Of a stretch of 47,450 nucleotides of DNA, positions 17,335 to 25,489 are shown in pieces; positions within the stretch are counted from its first letter, which is position 1; every line of letters starts with the position of its first letter. The stretch lies in assembly GCA_024226235.1 (NCBI GenBank), contig JAAELW010000465.1:1-47450 (forward strand). The letters are read 5' to 3'. The notes beneath the pieces were generated by a model. The model ran no database searches. It was not told the origin of the DNA and worked only from the letters and a program-made list of their open reading frames with translations. Origin of the DNA: a bacterium. GTDB lineage: Bacteria > Myxococcota_A > UBA9160 > UBA6930. Position numbers and translations under genes: made by a program.

Positions 17335-18344
17335 TGACCGAGGTGAACGCACGGATCCTCTACTGGGGAACGCCCGACTCGGGCAAGCTCTCCAATCTGA
17401 AGACGATCCACGGCAAGCTGCGACCAGATCATCGAGGGGAGATCGAGGCCCATCCCACGCGCATCGATCCTTCGGTGAGCTACCACTCCCTTCCCATCGA
17501 GCTCGGCGATATCGGCGGCTTGCGCACGCGCATCCGGATCGAGGCACCGCCCTCTTCTCCCGAGCACGCTCCCACCCGGCGCCAGCTGCTCGATCGGATC
17601 GACGGACTCGTGTTCGTGGTCGATACCCAACGTGAACAACTCGATGCGAACCTGGCCAGCTGGGCCGAGCTCCGAGAGATGTTGACCGAATACGGCCGAG
17701 AGATTTCCGACGTGCCGCTCGTGGTCCAGTACAACAAGCGCGACCTCTCGGATCCGTTCGCATTGGAGGAGCTGCACCGGAAGCTCGAGCTCTCGGACGT
17801 CGCAGCCTTCGAAGCCGTCGCCACCGAAGGCACGGGTGTCCTCCAGACGCTGACGACCATTTCCAAGCGGGTCGTTCGAACCCTGCGCGAGCGGGGCGCC
17901 GAATCCGAGCCCGAGACCGAATCCGAGACCGAGAGTCCGGACCGCGTCGACCCGCTTGCCGATTCCGGGCCCCAGCTCGATCCTCAGCCCACGGAAGGAC
18001 TCGACTCGGAACTGCTCGCCCCCGACGGCGAGGATGAGCTCGATCTCGCGGCATCGTTGGCCACGACCACACTCGCCGAAAGCGCGTTCGAGGAGTCGTT
18101 TCGCGAAACGACCTCGGCTGCGACAGCCGAAGCGCTCGGCGCAGACCAGGACGACAGCTCCGGGGCGCCAGACGAATCGGCCGCCACGATCGGCTCACCG
18201 GGAAACTTCGAAATCACCCAGGTCGGTACGGCTCGTACCGACGGCCCTCATTCCGTTGCCATCCCCATCGTTCTCCGGGACGAACTCGGCGAGGAGCGCA
18301 GCCTCCTGCTCAGCGTTCGACTCGGTCCGATGGAGGAGGTCTAG
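17334..18344 (+). CDS. Degenerate MglA-like small GTPase with acidic C-terminal tail
   Basis: Residues 1-185 align well with the MglA (gliding-motility GTPase) family: IELGDIGGLRTRIRI, DGLVFVVDTQ and VVQYNKRDL with G4 NKRD at 134-137. The nucleotide site looks damaged. The P-loop is GTPDSGKLS (12-20), with leucine in place of the magnesium-binding threonine. The G2 threonine is serine. The G3 region reads APPSSP where MglA has TVPGQ. A 100-residue acidic, Ser/Glu-rich linker leads to a small conserved-looking C-terminal segment ending LSVRLGPMEEV. MglA normally marks the cell pole. A protein with these changes probably binds without hydrolysing, or does not bind GTP at all. It is coupled to the upstream helical-repeat gene. 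Confidence 0.85.
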   Translation: MTEVNARILYWGTPDSGKLSNLKTIHGKLRPDHRGEIEAHPTRIDPSVSYHSLPIELGDIGGLRTRIRIEAPPSSPEHAPTRRQLLDRIDGLVFVVDTQREQLDANLASWAELREMLTEYGREISDVPLVVQYNKRDLSDPFALEELHRKLELSDVAAFEAVATEGTGVLQTLTTISKRVVRTLRERGAESEPETESETESPDRVDPLADSGPQLDPQPTEGLDSELLAPDGEDELDLAASLATTTLAESAFEESFRETTSAATAEALGADQDDSSGAPDESAATIGSPGNFEITQVGTARTDGPHSVAIPIVLRDELGEERSLLLSVRLGPMEEV

Positions 18345-18353
18345 ACCCGTCCC

Positions 18354-20618
18354 ATGCGCCGAGCGATCACCATCTACGGGATCACCGATGAGACCCTGAC
18401 ACTGATTCCGATCCTGGAGGACAATCCGGAGATCGAAATCCGAGGTGCTTACGATCCAGATCTGCCGTCGGCCCGCGAGCGTGCGGCAGCCATGCATCTG
18501 GAACTACGGCTGACCGACGACCTGGCACTCTTCGGGCAACCACTCCACGCACTGATCGATGCCGGCACGCTGCCTCCGTTCGCGCAAGCGCATCCGGAGC
18601 TGGCCCAGGATGTCGAGCAGATCCTCTCCCCGCTCACGGCCCGCTTGCTCTGGGGCTATGGCGTCTCGTCCGGTGATCGCAAGGGCGAGCTGTTGCAGGC
18701 CCTGCACGAGATCGTCGAATCGGTGAACCTGACGGTCGAACCCCAGGAACTCTTCGGCCGGATGCTCGAGATCGCGATGAGCGTGACCGGAGCCGACGGT
18801 GGATCGCTGATGCTCGTCGATCCGGACCGCGGCGACCTGGCGATCCGCGTGGCGGTCGGCGTCGAACGGGAACTCTGGCCAAAGATTCGTGTCCCTCTCG
18901 GCGAGGGGATCGCCGGCAAGGTGGCAGCCGAAGGGCGCCCCATCAAGCTTCGCGGTCACGCGGATCGCGCCGATTTCCAGATCGTCCGCGAGCGCTTCGA
19001 TCTGGAAAGTGCGCTCTGCGTACCGTTGATCCACGAGGGGCGCGTTCTCGGCGTCCTGAACTTGCACCACGCGACCCGCGCGGACGCCTTCGATGACGAC
19101 GATCTGGAATTCGCGGAGCAGCTCGGGCGCCTCGATGCCGACATCATCCACCGGGCACAGGAGCACGAGACGCTCCGCCGGGAGGCTTCCAGATACGCTG
19201 CGGTACGAGAAGTCCGCGAATCACTCGCCAGCGGCGACGCCCTCGACATCCGGATGCGCAATCTCTGCCAGTTGGTCGCACGGCGAGCCGGCGGCGGCAT
19301 AGCGAACGCCTATCTCTACGATTCGGATGAGGACTCGCTGCGCTGGATCGCGACCTCATTGGGAGGCGCCGGCCTCGGCGCCGATTGGCGCGTGGAAAGC
19401 GGCGACGGGATCGACGGACGCGCGGCACGCAGCCGCCAGCCCATGATGCTCCACGGCGCGGATGGATGCCTGGCCTACGCAGCGCTGCCGCTGCTCGCAG
19501 GTGGCGAATTGGTCGGCTTGCTCGCAGTCCAGGCAGGCGCCCCCGTGCCCCGAAGCCGCAGCCTCGAAGAGGCACTCCTCGAGATGGCGGCGGCGGCGGC
19601 CGAAGCGGTGGCCCAGGCCGAGCGGGAAGCGCGCATGTCCAGCCATGCCACCAAGGTCACCGCGATCAACGAAGCCGGGATTCGGTTGATCTCGAGCCGG
19701 GAGATCAGCGAGGTCACACGGCTCGCGACGTCATCCGGAGCACTCATTCTCGAAGCCGACCATGCGGTCCTGCGCTTGCAGGATCCGGAGACCCGACGCT
19801 ACGTGATCCGGTCCTACTACGGCTCGGGTGATGGTCGCACCCAGGAAGCCCTCTTCCAACTCGACAAGCGCATCGCGGTCTCCACCTTGAAGACACGCCA
19901 ACCCCGCCTGGTGCGAAAGATCAGCGACGAACCGGCACTCGGCGAAGTCGCCGACCGCTTTCAGTCCGTGCTTTCTGCGCCCCTTCGCCGGGAGAGCCGG
20001 GTGATCGGCACGCTGAGCCTGTACGACAAGGTGGCCCCGGACCAGTTCTACGCCGGACCGTTCAACGAGGACGACCTGCGGGTGTTCTCCCGCTACGGAT
20101 CCTACGTCGAGCGGGCTCTGGAAAACGCCCTCTACTACGAGAGCGCCGGTCAGCATCGGAACTTCGACGAGGAGACCGGACTTCCGAACGAGGAGTATCT
20201 GACCCTTCGACTCGAGCAGGAACTCGCTCGCGCAGGCAGTCAGCTGGGCCGCCTCGCGATCGCAATCTGTCGAATCGAAAACCTGGACGAAGTCCGCCGC
20301 GACGCAGACGGTGTTCGCGCCGACCGGTTGGTCCAGGAGACCGCCCAGGCCCTGCGCGAGCCGCTCCGAGATTTCGACGTCCTCACGCGAACCGGCGAAG
20401 CCGAATTCACGATGCTGCTGCCCGATCCCGGCCCCGCTCCCGAAGATCGGATCACTGCGCTCTCCCGCGCGGTCGCCGACCGCATCTCCCGAGACGACCG
20501 GCTGAACCAGCCCGTCCACGTCACCCTGGCCTTCGGCTATGCCATCCACCCCACCGACGGAACCGACCGCCAGGCACTTTTGAAGCGCGCCGCCCATCCA
20601 CGCATCCGAATGATCTGA
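18354..20618 (+). CDS. Multi-GAF protein with degenerate GGDEF domain
   Basis: The 754-residue protein begins with a Rossmann-like segment (about 1-75), followed by a GAF domain (about 130-265; PLGEGIAGKVAAEGRPI, SALCVPLIHEGRVLGVL), a second GAF-like region (about 290-410) and a third (about 425-580; SVLSAPLRRESRVIGTLSLY). The C-terminus (about 600-754) is GGDEF-like and opens with DEETGLPNEEYL. The signature that should read GGDEF or GGEEF is GEAEF at 681-685, so cyclic di-GMP synthesis is unlikely. It may bind nucleotide or act as a receptor. It starts ten bases after the MglA-like gene and appears to finish this operon. Confidence 0.85.
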   Translation: MRRAITIYGITDETLTLIPILEDNPEIEIRGAYDPDLPSARERAAAMHLELRLTDDLALFGQPLHALIDAGTLPPFAQAHPELAQDVEQILSPLTARLLWGYGVSSGDRKGELLQALHEIVESVNLTVEPQELFGRMLEIAMSVTGADGGSLMLVDPDRGDLAIRVAVGVERELWPKIRVPLGEGIAGKVAAEGRPIKLRGHADRADFQIVRERFDLESALCVPLIHEGRVLGVLNLHHATRADAFDDDDLEFAEQLGRLDADIIHRAQEHETLRREASRYAAVREVRESLASGDALDIRMRNLCQLVARRAGGGIANAYLYDSDEDSLRWIATSLGGAGLGADWRVESGDGIDGRAARSRQPMMLHGADGCLAYAALPLLAGGELVGLLAVQAGAPVPRSRSLEEALLEMAAAAAEAVAQAEREARMSSHATKVTAINEAGIRLISSREISEVTRLATSSGALILEADHAVLRLQDPETRRYVIRSYYGSGDGRTQEALFQLDKRIAVSTLKTRQPRLVRKISDEPALGEVADRFQSVLSAPLRRESRVIGTLSLYDKVAPDQFYAGPFNEDDLRVFSRYGSYVERALENALYYESAGQHRNFDEETGLPNEEYLTLRLEQELARAGSQLGRLAIAICRIENLDEVRRDADGVRADRLVQETAQALREPLRDFDVLTRTGEAEFTMLLPDPGPAPEDRITALSRAVADRISRDDRLNQPVHVTLAFGYAIHPTDGTDRQALLKRAAHPRIRMI

Positions 20619-20629
20619 GTCAGGTATTC

Positions 20630-20645
20630 GGAATCACCAGATTCC
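20630..20645. terminator. Stem-loop between convergent genes
   Basis: GGAATC and GATTCC form a perfect six-base stem with loop ACCA, extendable by a further TTC/GAA with one bulged base. It lies between the convergent GAF protein and alanine dehydrogenase genes. There is no clear T-run, so a bidirectional or Rho-independent role is inferred from position. Confidence 0.5.
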
Positions 20646-20681
20646 GGAACAGCTCGAATGACGCCCGGCCCCGAAGCAAGG

Positions 20682-21794
20682 CTAGCCGAGCAGCGTCTCG
20701 AGCGACCGGTACGGCAGCCCCAGCGAATCGGCAACTCCCTCGCAGACGACTTCACCTTGCCACAGGTTGGCTCCCTGCATGAGAGCCGGATCGGCGCCAA
20801 CCGCAGCCTCGACCCCCTCTTCGGCGATGCGCTCCACGTACGGAAACGTCGTGTTCGTGAGGGCGAAGGTCGAGGTACGGGGTACGGCGCCGGGCATGTT
20901 TGCCACGCCGTAGTGGATCACGTCGTGCAACGCGTAGGTGGGATCCGAATGGGTCGTCGGGCGGATGGTCTCGATGCAGCCGCCCTGATCCACGGCCACG
21001 TCGACCACCACCGAGCCGGGCTCCATGCTCTTGACCATCGCCTCGGTCACCAGTGTGGGGGCTCGTCGACCGTGGATGTAGACCGCGCCAATCACCAGAT
21101 CACTGTCCGCCACCGCGCGCTCGATGTTGACGGGATTCGAGAACAGCGTGTTCAGCTCACCGCGAAAGATGTCGTACACATAGGCCAGGCGTCGAAGATC
21201 CACGTCGAGAACCGTCACATCGGCACCCAGCGCATGGGCGATGCGCACGGCGTTGATGCCGACGATGCCGCCGCCGATCACCGTCACCGCCCCTCGCGGC
21301 ACGCCGGGAACGCCCCCGACCAGCAGGCCCTTCCCACCCCGGTTCTTCTGAAGCAGCGTCACGCCGATCTGCGCAGCCAAGCGCCCGGCAACCTCGCTCA
21401 TCGGCGCGAGCACCGGAAATGAACCATCCGGATTGCGGATCGTCTCGTAGGCGATTCCGATCACCTGGGCTTCGAGCAGGGCTCTCGTCACCTCGGGCGC
21501 TGCGGCCAGATGCAGGTAGGTGAACAGGATCTGTCCCTGGCGAAGACGCGGGATCTCCTGGGCGTTCGGTTCCTTGACCTTGACGATCATCTCCGGCTCG
21601 CACCAGGCCTCGTCGGTAGTCACGAGGCGCGCGCCGGCCTGTTGGTACTCGTCGTCCGTGAATCCGCTGCCCTGCCCGGCTCCGGTTTCGACCCATACCA
21701 GGTGCCCACGGCCCGTCAGCATCCGAACGCCGTCCGGCGTGATACCGACCCTGAACTCCTGGTCCTTCGTCTCCCTCACGACGCCGATCTTCAT
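20682..21794 (-). CDS. ald: Alanine dehydrogenase
   Basis: This NAD-dependent enzyme interconverts L-alanine and pyruvate plus ammonia. At 370 residues it has the usual length. The pyruvate-binding and catalytic residues are in place: K74 in VKVKEP and H95 in TYLHLAA. The Rossmann motif [20 protein letters not shown] and [15 protein letters not shown] are family signatures. The start is ATG 21794. It is the last gene of a leftward run and follows sat by 36 bases. Why an alanine dehydrogenase should be joined to sulfur genes is not evident. Confidence 0.97.
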   Translation of the reverse strand: MKIGVVRETKDQEFRVGITPDGVRMLTGRGHLVWVETGAGQGSGFTDDEYQQAGARLVTTDEAWCEPEMIVKVKEPNAQEIPRLRQGQILFTYLHLAAAPEVTRALLEAQVIGIAYETIRNPDGSFPVLAPMSEVAGRLAAQIGVTLLQKNRGGKGLLVGGVPGVPRGAVTVIGGGIVGINAVRIAHALGADVTVLDVDLRRLAYVYDIFRGELNTLFSNPVNIERAVADSDLVIGAVYIHGRRAPTLVTEAMVKSMEPGSVVVDVAVDQGGCIETIRPTTHSDPTYALHDVIHYGVANMPGAVPRTSTFALTNTTFPYVERIAEEGVEAAVGADPALMQGANLWQGEVVCEGVADSLGLPYRSLETLLG

Positions 21795-21830
21795 GAGTCC
21801 CCACTCCTATGGATCACTGCACGGCGACCC

Positions 21831-23096
21831 TCAGGCCTTGTACGCTTCGATCAGGATATCCGCGATTTCGGGCCGGAGGATGCGCGGGTCCGGATGCTCC
21901 CCGGCGCGCAACTGCTCGCGAACCTTCGTTCCCGAAATACCATAGGGCTTCTCGTCCGGATGGCGCTCCATCAGGTCGACCCGCCCCAGCGACTCGTAGA
22001 AGGCTGCAAAACCGATCTTGCAGGGTGTGAGATGGAGTTCGCCAGGAAGGTCGTCGAAGATCTCGTGGGCATCGAAGTCACCCCAGATCGCCTCGCCGTC
22101 TTCGAACGGCGCGTCCGCATGTTTGCGACCCACCACCAGATCGCTGAAGCCGTAGTTCTGGCGGTAGATCGAGTGCATGACTGCCTCGCTCGGCCCGCCG
22201 TAGAACATCTTGATGTCGAGACCGATCAACTCGAACACCTCGGGCAGGTCGTAGCCCCGCTCGGCCCAGAGCGCCTCGTCCTTGTCGCCCTCACCGAGCA
22301 GCTCCTTGTTCCGGAGTTCCCGGTAGCAAGCCATGCGCATCGACGCGGGCACGTCGTCCCCCTTCAACTCGCCGACGAGCGGGTTCAACACCACCCCGGT
22401 GTAGTGCCCCTCGCGGGTCAAGCGCTCTGCTCCTGCGACCAACGCGTACTCGTGGGCCCGGTGCAGCGGGTTCCGGGTCTGGAACGCCAGCGCGCGCTCC
22501 CATTTGCGATCGCGGATCAATGCGCGAACGCGGGTCGGAGAGAGCATGAACTGGCCGTACTCCCGGTTGACCGGCTGAGGCAGGACGCGCAGGCTCCCGC
22601 CCAGCAACTGCGTCCGCGGATCGCTCTCGACCATGCGTCCGCCGGGATGATCGAAACGCTCGGTGCGATAGACCTGTTGGACGTAGCGTGCCTTGTCGAA
22701 CGCGTAGCAACTCGGGCCATCCACGATCGCAATGGTGTCGCCATCCTCGGTCTGCACGGCAACCGCGGAGGCGCCGTCTGCCGCTCGCGCCTCTTCATCG
22801 GTCACCGGTAGCGCGAGAGGGATCGTCCACACATAGGACTTGCCGGCATTCTCGATGACCTGCCGATCGAGAACCCGATTCCAGGTCTCCTCATCCATCG
22901 GACCTTCGAGAGGCGAGAGCGCACCATCGCCGATCCGATACAGCGTGGACAAATCTGCGCGGCTGACCCGAACGGACGGCAAGCCCGAAGCCTCAGCCAG
23001 AAATGCCTTGCGCTCGGAGAGCGGAATGGTGCGGTCGACGGGGGCGTCGAGGCCGCCGTGAACGGGAACGAGATCGCCTTGAGGCGTGCGGGACAT
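21831..23096 (-). CDS. sat: Sulfate adenylyltransferase (ATP sulfurylase)
   Basis: The 421-residue homo-oligomeric-type ATP sulfurylase activates sulfate with ATP to give adenosine phosphosulfate. The ATP-binding motif QTRNPLHRAHE is at 206-216, with the two histidines H212 and H215. Later motifs are FYGGPSEAVMHS, VVGRKHADAP and PYGISGTKVREQL. There is no fused APS kinase or C-terminal regulatory domain. The ATG at 23096 has AGGAG at a good distance. It is not the CysD/CysN type. Whether it serves assimilation or dissimilation cannot be told; no APS reductase or aprAB is in the window. Confidence 0.96.
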   Translation of the reverse strand: MSRTPQGDLVPVHGGLDAPVDRTIPLSERKAFLAEASGLPSVRVSRADLSTLYRIGDGALSPLEGPMDEETWNRVLDRQVIENAGKSYVWTIPLALPVTDEEARAADGASAVAVQTEDGDTIAIVDGPSCYAFDKARYVQQVYRTERFDHPGGRMVESDPRTQLLGGSLRVLPQPVNREYGQFMLSPTRVRALIRDRKWERALAFQTRNPLHRAHEYALVAGAERLTREGHYTGVVLNPLVGELKGDDVPASMRMACYRELRNKELLGEGDKDEALWAERGYDLPEVFELIGLDIKMFYGGPSEAVMHSIYRQNYGFSDLVVGRKHADAPFEDGEAIWGDFDAHEIFDDLPGELHLTPCKIGFAAFYESLGRVDLMERHPDEKPYGISGTKVREQLRAGEHPDPRILRPEIADILIEAYKA

Positions 23097-23167
23097 GAGA
23101 ACTCCTGATCGTGTTGAAGAGTCGCTGGCCGATTGGCCAGGAGAAGCCGGGCTGAGGCTGCAATCGG

Positions 23168-24196
23168 CTACCAGACCGGGTGAAGGCCTTCGCCATCAAT
23201 GGAGAGCGGCCGGTCCAGATCGCCATCGAGCGGCCGGACCCAGACCGAGAAATGGACCTCTTTTTCGTCGGGGGTCGTGACGAATACGACATAGCCGCCC
23301 TCGGTCGAGGCCGTGGGCTGGTGCTCCCAATCCGCACCTCGGCCGAGCGGGTGACGCCCGGTGCCGTCGGTGCGCATGCGCCACACCTTCCAACCCCCTC
23401 GGGTCTTGGCGCTGTAGAGAAGCCACTCTCCGTCGGGCGTCGCGCTCGGATGTCGCCCCCGCGTCAGCACCCGGACTTCGGCGTCGGGGTCCGTCAGGTC
23501 GCGGGAGGAGATCGTCTCGAAACCCTCCTGCTGCCGCGAAGCCCAGTACACCGTGCTGCCATCGGGGGCGCAGGTGGGTGCAAAATCGATCGGGCCATCC
23601 GTGATCGGCTGCGCCTTGCCACTGCCCGCCTGCCGACGGTAGAGCCGGGTTCCGCCCGAGGGGAGGAATGCGGAGAAGACGATCGCATCCTCACCGCAGT
23701 AGCACGCATCGAGGTGACGGCGGCGGGTGTGGGTGATCGGTGTGATGTCACCCGTCCGAAAGTCCCGTTCGTAGATATGGGGCATACCCCGGCGAAGACT
23801 CAGATAGAGCAGCCGTTGGTGATCGGCGGACCAGGCCAGCGGGCGAGAGCCTCGGGGGGCCCAATCGACCGTCTCGATCGTCCCGGTCCTGGGATCGAGC
23901 AGTGCCATCCGACCCAACATGGAAGCCGCACGCTGCTCACTGGATCCGTAGACACCGAAGGTCTGGGCCACATCATCGAAATTCAGCGTGTTCTTGGGCA
24001 TTCGCGAGCGAATGCCGGTTCGCGCGGTTCGCAGCTTCTCCTGCATCTTGTAGAACGCGTCCGAAGCCTGCTCGGCTTCGGTCATGTTCCTGTAGACCAG
24101 CGCAATCGGTACGTCCGGCAGATCCTCGAAGTCATAGCGCGGGCCGGCGCATCCCATCGCGAGCACAACCCATGAAAGCGTGATCAGCCGGTTCAC
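23168..24196 (-). CDS. Lipoprotein with TolB/WD40-like beta-propeller
   Basis: A signal peptide with lipobox LAMGCAG puts the acylated cysteine at about residue 16 of the 342-residue product, so it is an envelope lipoprotein. The rest contains repeated PD40-type blades, seen as WSADHQRLLYLS, CAPDGSTVYWASR, ATPDGEWLLYSA and related strands. TolB-type propellers bind proteins or glycans. The GTG start at 24196 overlaps the stop of the JAMM gene as GTGA, with GCGAGG upstream. The GTG at 24211 is less likely. It sits between the JAMM and sat genes, which are soluble enzymes, so its role there is unclear. Confidence 0.85.
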   Translation of the reverse strand: MNRLITLSWVVLAMGCAGPRYDFEDLPDVPIALVYRNMTEAEQASDAFYKMQEKLRTARTGIRSRMPKNTLNFDDVAQTFGVYGSSEQRAASMLGRMALLDPRTGTIETVDWAPRGSRPLAWSADHQRLLYLSLRRGMPHIYERDFRTGDITPITHTRRRHLDACYCGEDAIVFSAFLPSGGTRLYRRQAGSGKAQPITDGPIDFAPTCAPDGSTVYWASRQQEGFETISSRDLTDPDAEVRVLTRGRHPSATPDGEWLLYSAKTRGGWKVWRMRTDGTGRHPLGRGADWEHQPTASTEGGYVVFVTTPDEKEVHFSVWVRPLDGDLDRPLSIDGEGLHPVW

Positions 24197-24696
24197 GGAG
24201 CCTCGCTGCACAACACACGTCCCACGAAATTGCCCGTAGCCATCTCGCGACGAAAGACCGCGATGTCGCGCACCCGGCGCTCTTCGACGGAAATCACCAG
24301 GTGATCCGCATCGGGGAACGGAAACAGCGGTTCTGTCGCGGAGGCCTGGTCGAGTCCGGAGAAGTACGCTCCGACACCGACATGGGAGTGATAGACCCCG
24401 GTCACCTGAACCCGCTCCTCTTCGGCCTGCTGCTGGATCCGCACGTAGTCCATTTCGTTCATGTGAAACGCTTCCCGTCCATCTCGGGGATGGGAGAGCG
24501 GGTCATCTTGATGCAATCGCGTCATTTCATTGCGGCAGCGAACGACTCGCTCGTACCGGCCCGCAGTCTTCCCCAACAGAAGCCCGCAGCACTCCTCGGG
24601 AACTGTCTCCAGTGCGTGGCCTCGGAGCTCGTTCCAAACGATCGCGGGCACCGCCACCGGAGGCAGCGACCGATCTACCTCGATGCGTCCGCTCAC
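24193..24696 (-). CDS. JAMM/MPN-domain metalloprotease
   Basis: The 167-residue protein has an intact JAMM zinc site: the glutamate in PEECCG (E34 or E35), then H103-S-H105 followed seven residues later by S113 and D116 (H-x-H-x7-S-x2-D). Bacterial JAMM enzymes cut ubiquitin-like sulfur-carrier proteins, as Mec does for CysO. The nearby ATP sulfurylase and Rrf2 regulator suggest a sulfur-transfer role. No ThiS/MoaD-like gene is seen in the window. The start is GTG 24696 with AGGA six bases upstream; the frame remains open to 24867, but the extra 57 residues are not family-like. It overlaps the lipoprotein gene by four bases. Confidence 0.88.
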   Translation of the reverse strand: MSGRIEVDRSLPPVAVPAIVWNELRGHALETVPEECCGLLLGKTAGRYERVVRCRNEMTRLHQDDPLSHPRDGREAFHMNEMDYVRIQQQAEEERVQVTGVYHSHVGVGAYFSGLDQASATEPLFPFPDADHLVISVEERRVRDIAVFRREMATGNFVGRVLCSEAP

Positions 24697-24820
24697 AGCC
24701 CATCCTGGCAATTCGGCCCCTGCGTGGGACCGAGGCAGTCTACGGAACACCCTCGGGGATTTCACCCATCGGCTCAGGCGAGACCCCCACGGGGCAAAGA
24801 GCCGGTCTACTCCCTGCCGC

Positions 24821-25273
24821 TCAGATATGCCAGACGCGGCTATCTGCGCTCGCCCGTGGGGCTCCACGCTCGGCTGCCTGCCGACACAAGCTGGCCAGGC
24901 TCACGGCGGCGAGTGCGTCCTGGACGCGGGAGGTCAGATCCGGCCACAGGAAGGAGGGGCGTTCGGGGATTTCGCGGTCTCGCGGCGGAGGCCCGCAGAC
25001 CAGTGTCTCCTCCAGCGGGCCCTCGACCGCCTCGATGACATCCAGCAGCGTCACGTCCGCCGCGTCCCGGGCCAGTACGTAGCCGCCTCCCGGCCCGCGC
25101 TTGCCCTGCACCAGCCCGGCCTTCCGCAAGCGCTGGAAGATCTGTTCCAGGAAACGCCGGGGGATCCGCTGACGCTCACCGATCACACGGACCTGCACGG
25201 GGCCCTCCGAACCGTGGTAGGCCAGATCGAACATCCCGCAGATCGCGTACTGGCTCTGAAGAGAAACGCGCAT
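24821..25273 (-). CDS. Rrf2-family transcriptional regulator
   Basis: The 150-residue protein opens MRVSLQSQYAICGMFDLA and has the Rrf2 winged helix with RQRIPRRFLEQIFQRLRKAG and RGPGGGYVLAR. The region that carries three cysteines in IscR has only one here (LVCGPP), so it probably lacks an iron-sulfur cluster. CymR-type regulators of cysteine metabolism are also cluster-free. It heads the leftward operon that includes sat, which supports a sulfur-responsive role, but the effector is not shown. The start is ATG 25273. A 216-base region separates it from the divergent helicase. Confidence 0.92.
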   Translation of the reverse strand: MRVSLQSQYAICGMFDLAYHGSEGPVQVRVIGERQRIPRRFLEQIFQRLRKAGLVQGKRGPGGGYVLARDAADVTLLDVIEAVEGPLEETLVCGPPPRDREIPERPSFLWPDLTSRVQDALAAVSLASLCRQAAERGAPRASADSRVWHI

Positions 25274-25489
25274 CGCGAGGAACCTTGCCGCTCCCAGCCC
25301 AATCCCACAAGCCACCCACGACGACTCCGGGGCCGGCCACAAGCCACCCATGACGACTCCGGGGCCGGTGGGTAGTCTTCCCCAGTCCCCGTTTCACCCC
25401 GTCGCGTCCCTCCACCGACGGAATACATCGAAAAGAATCCGCCAGATCAGCAGATCGTCGAATCGGCAGATTGGCGAACGGATGGGGAC
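25274..25489. other. Divergent intergenic region with tandem repeat
   Basis: This 216-base region separates the Rrf2 regulator from the helicase fusion and should hold both promoters. It contains the 32-base tandem repeat. An imperfect inverted repeat around 25440-25478 (CGCCAGATC facing GATTGGCG) could be an operator. I see no clear -35/-10 pair. Confidence 0.6.
25305..25368. repeat. Perfectly adjacent 32-base tandem repeat
   Basis: Two 32-base copies, 25305-25336 and 25337-25368, lie head to tail and differ at a single base (C in the first, T in the second, at position 15). Each copy carries a CCACCCA and a CTCCGGGGCCGG block. The near identity points to recent duplication. It lies in the divergent promoter region, so it could add a binding site. 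Confidence 0.92.
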
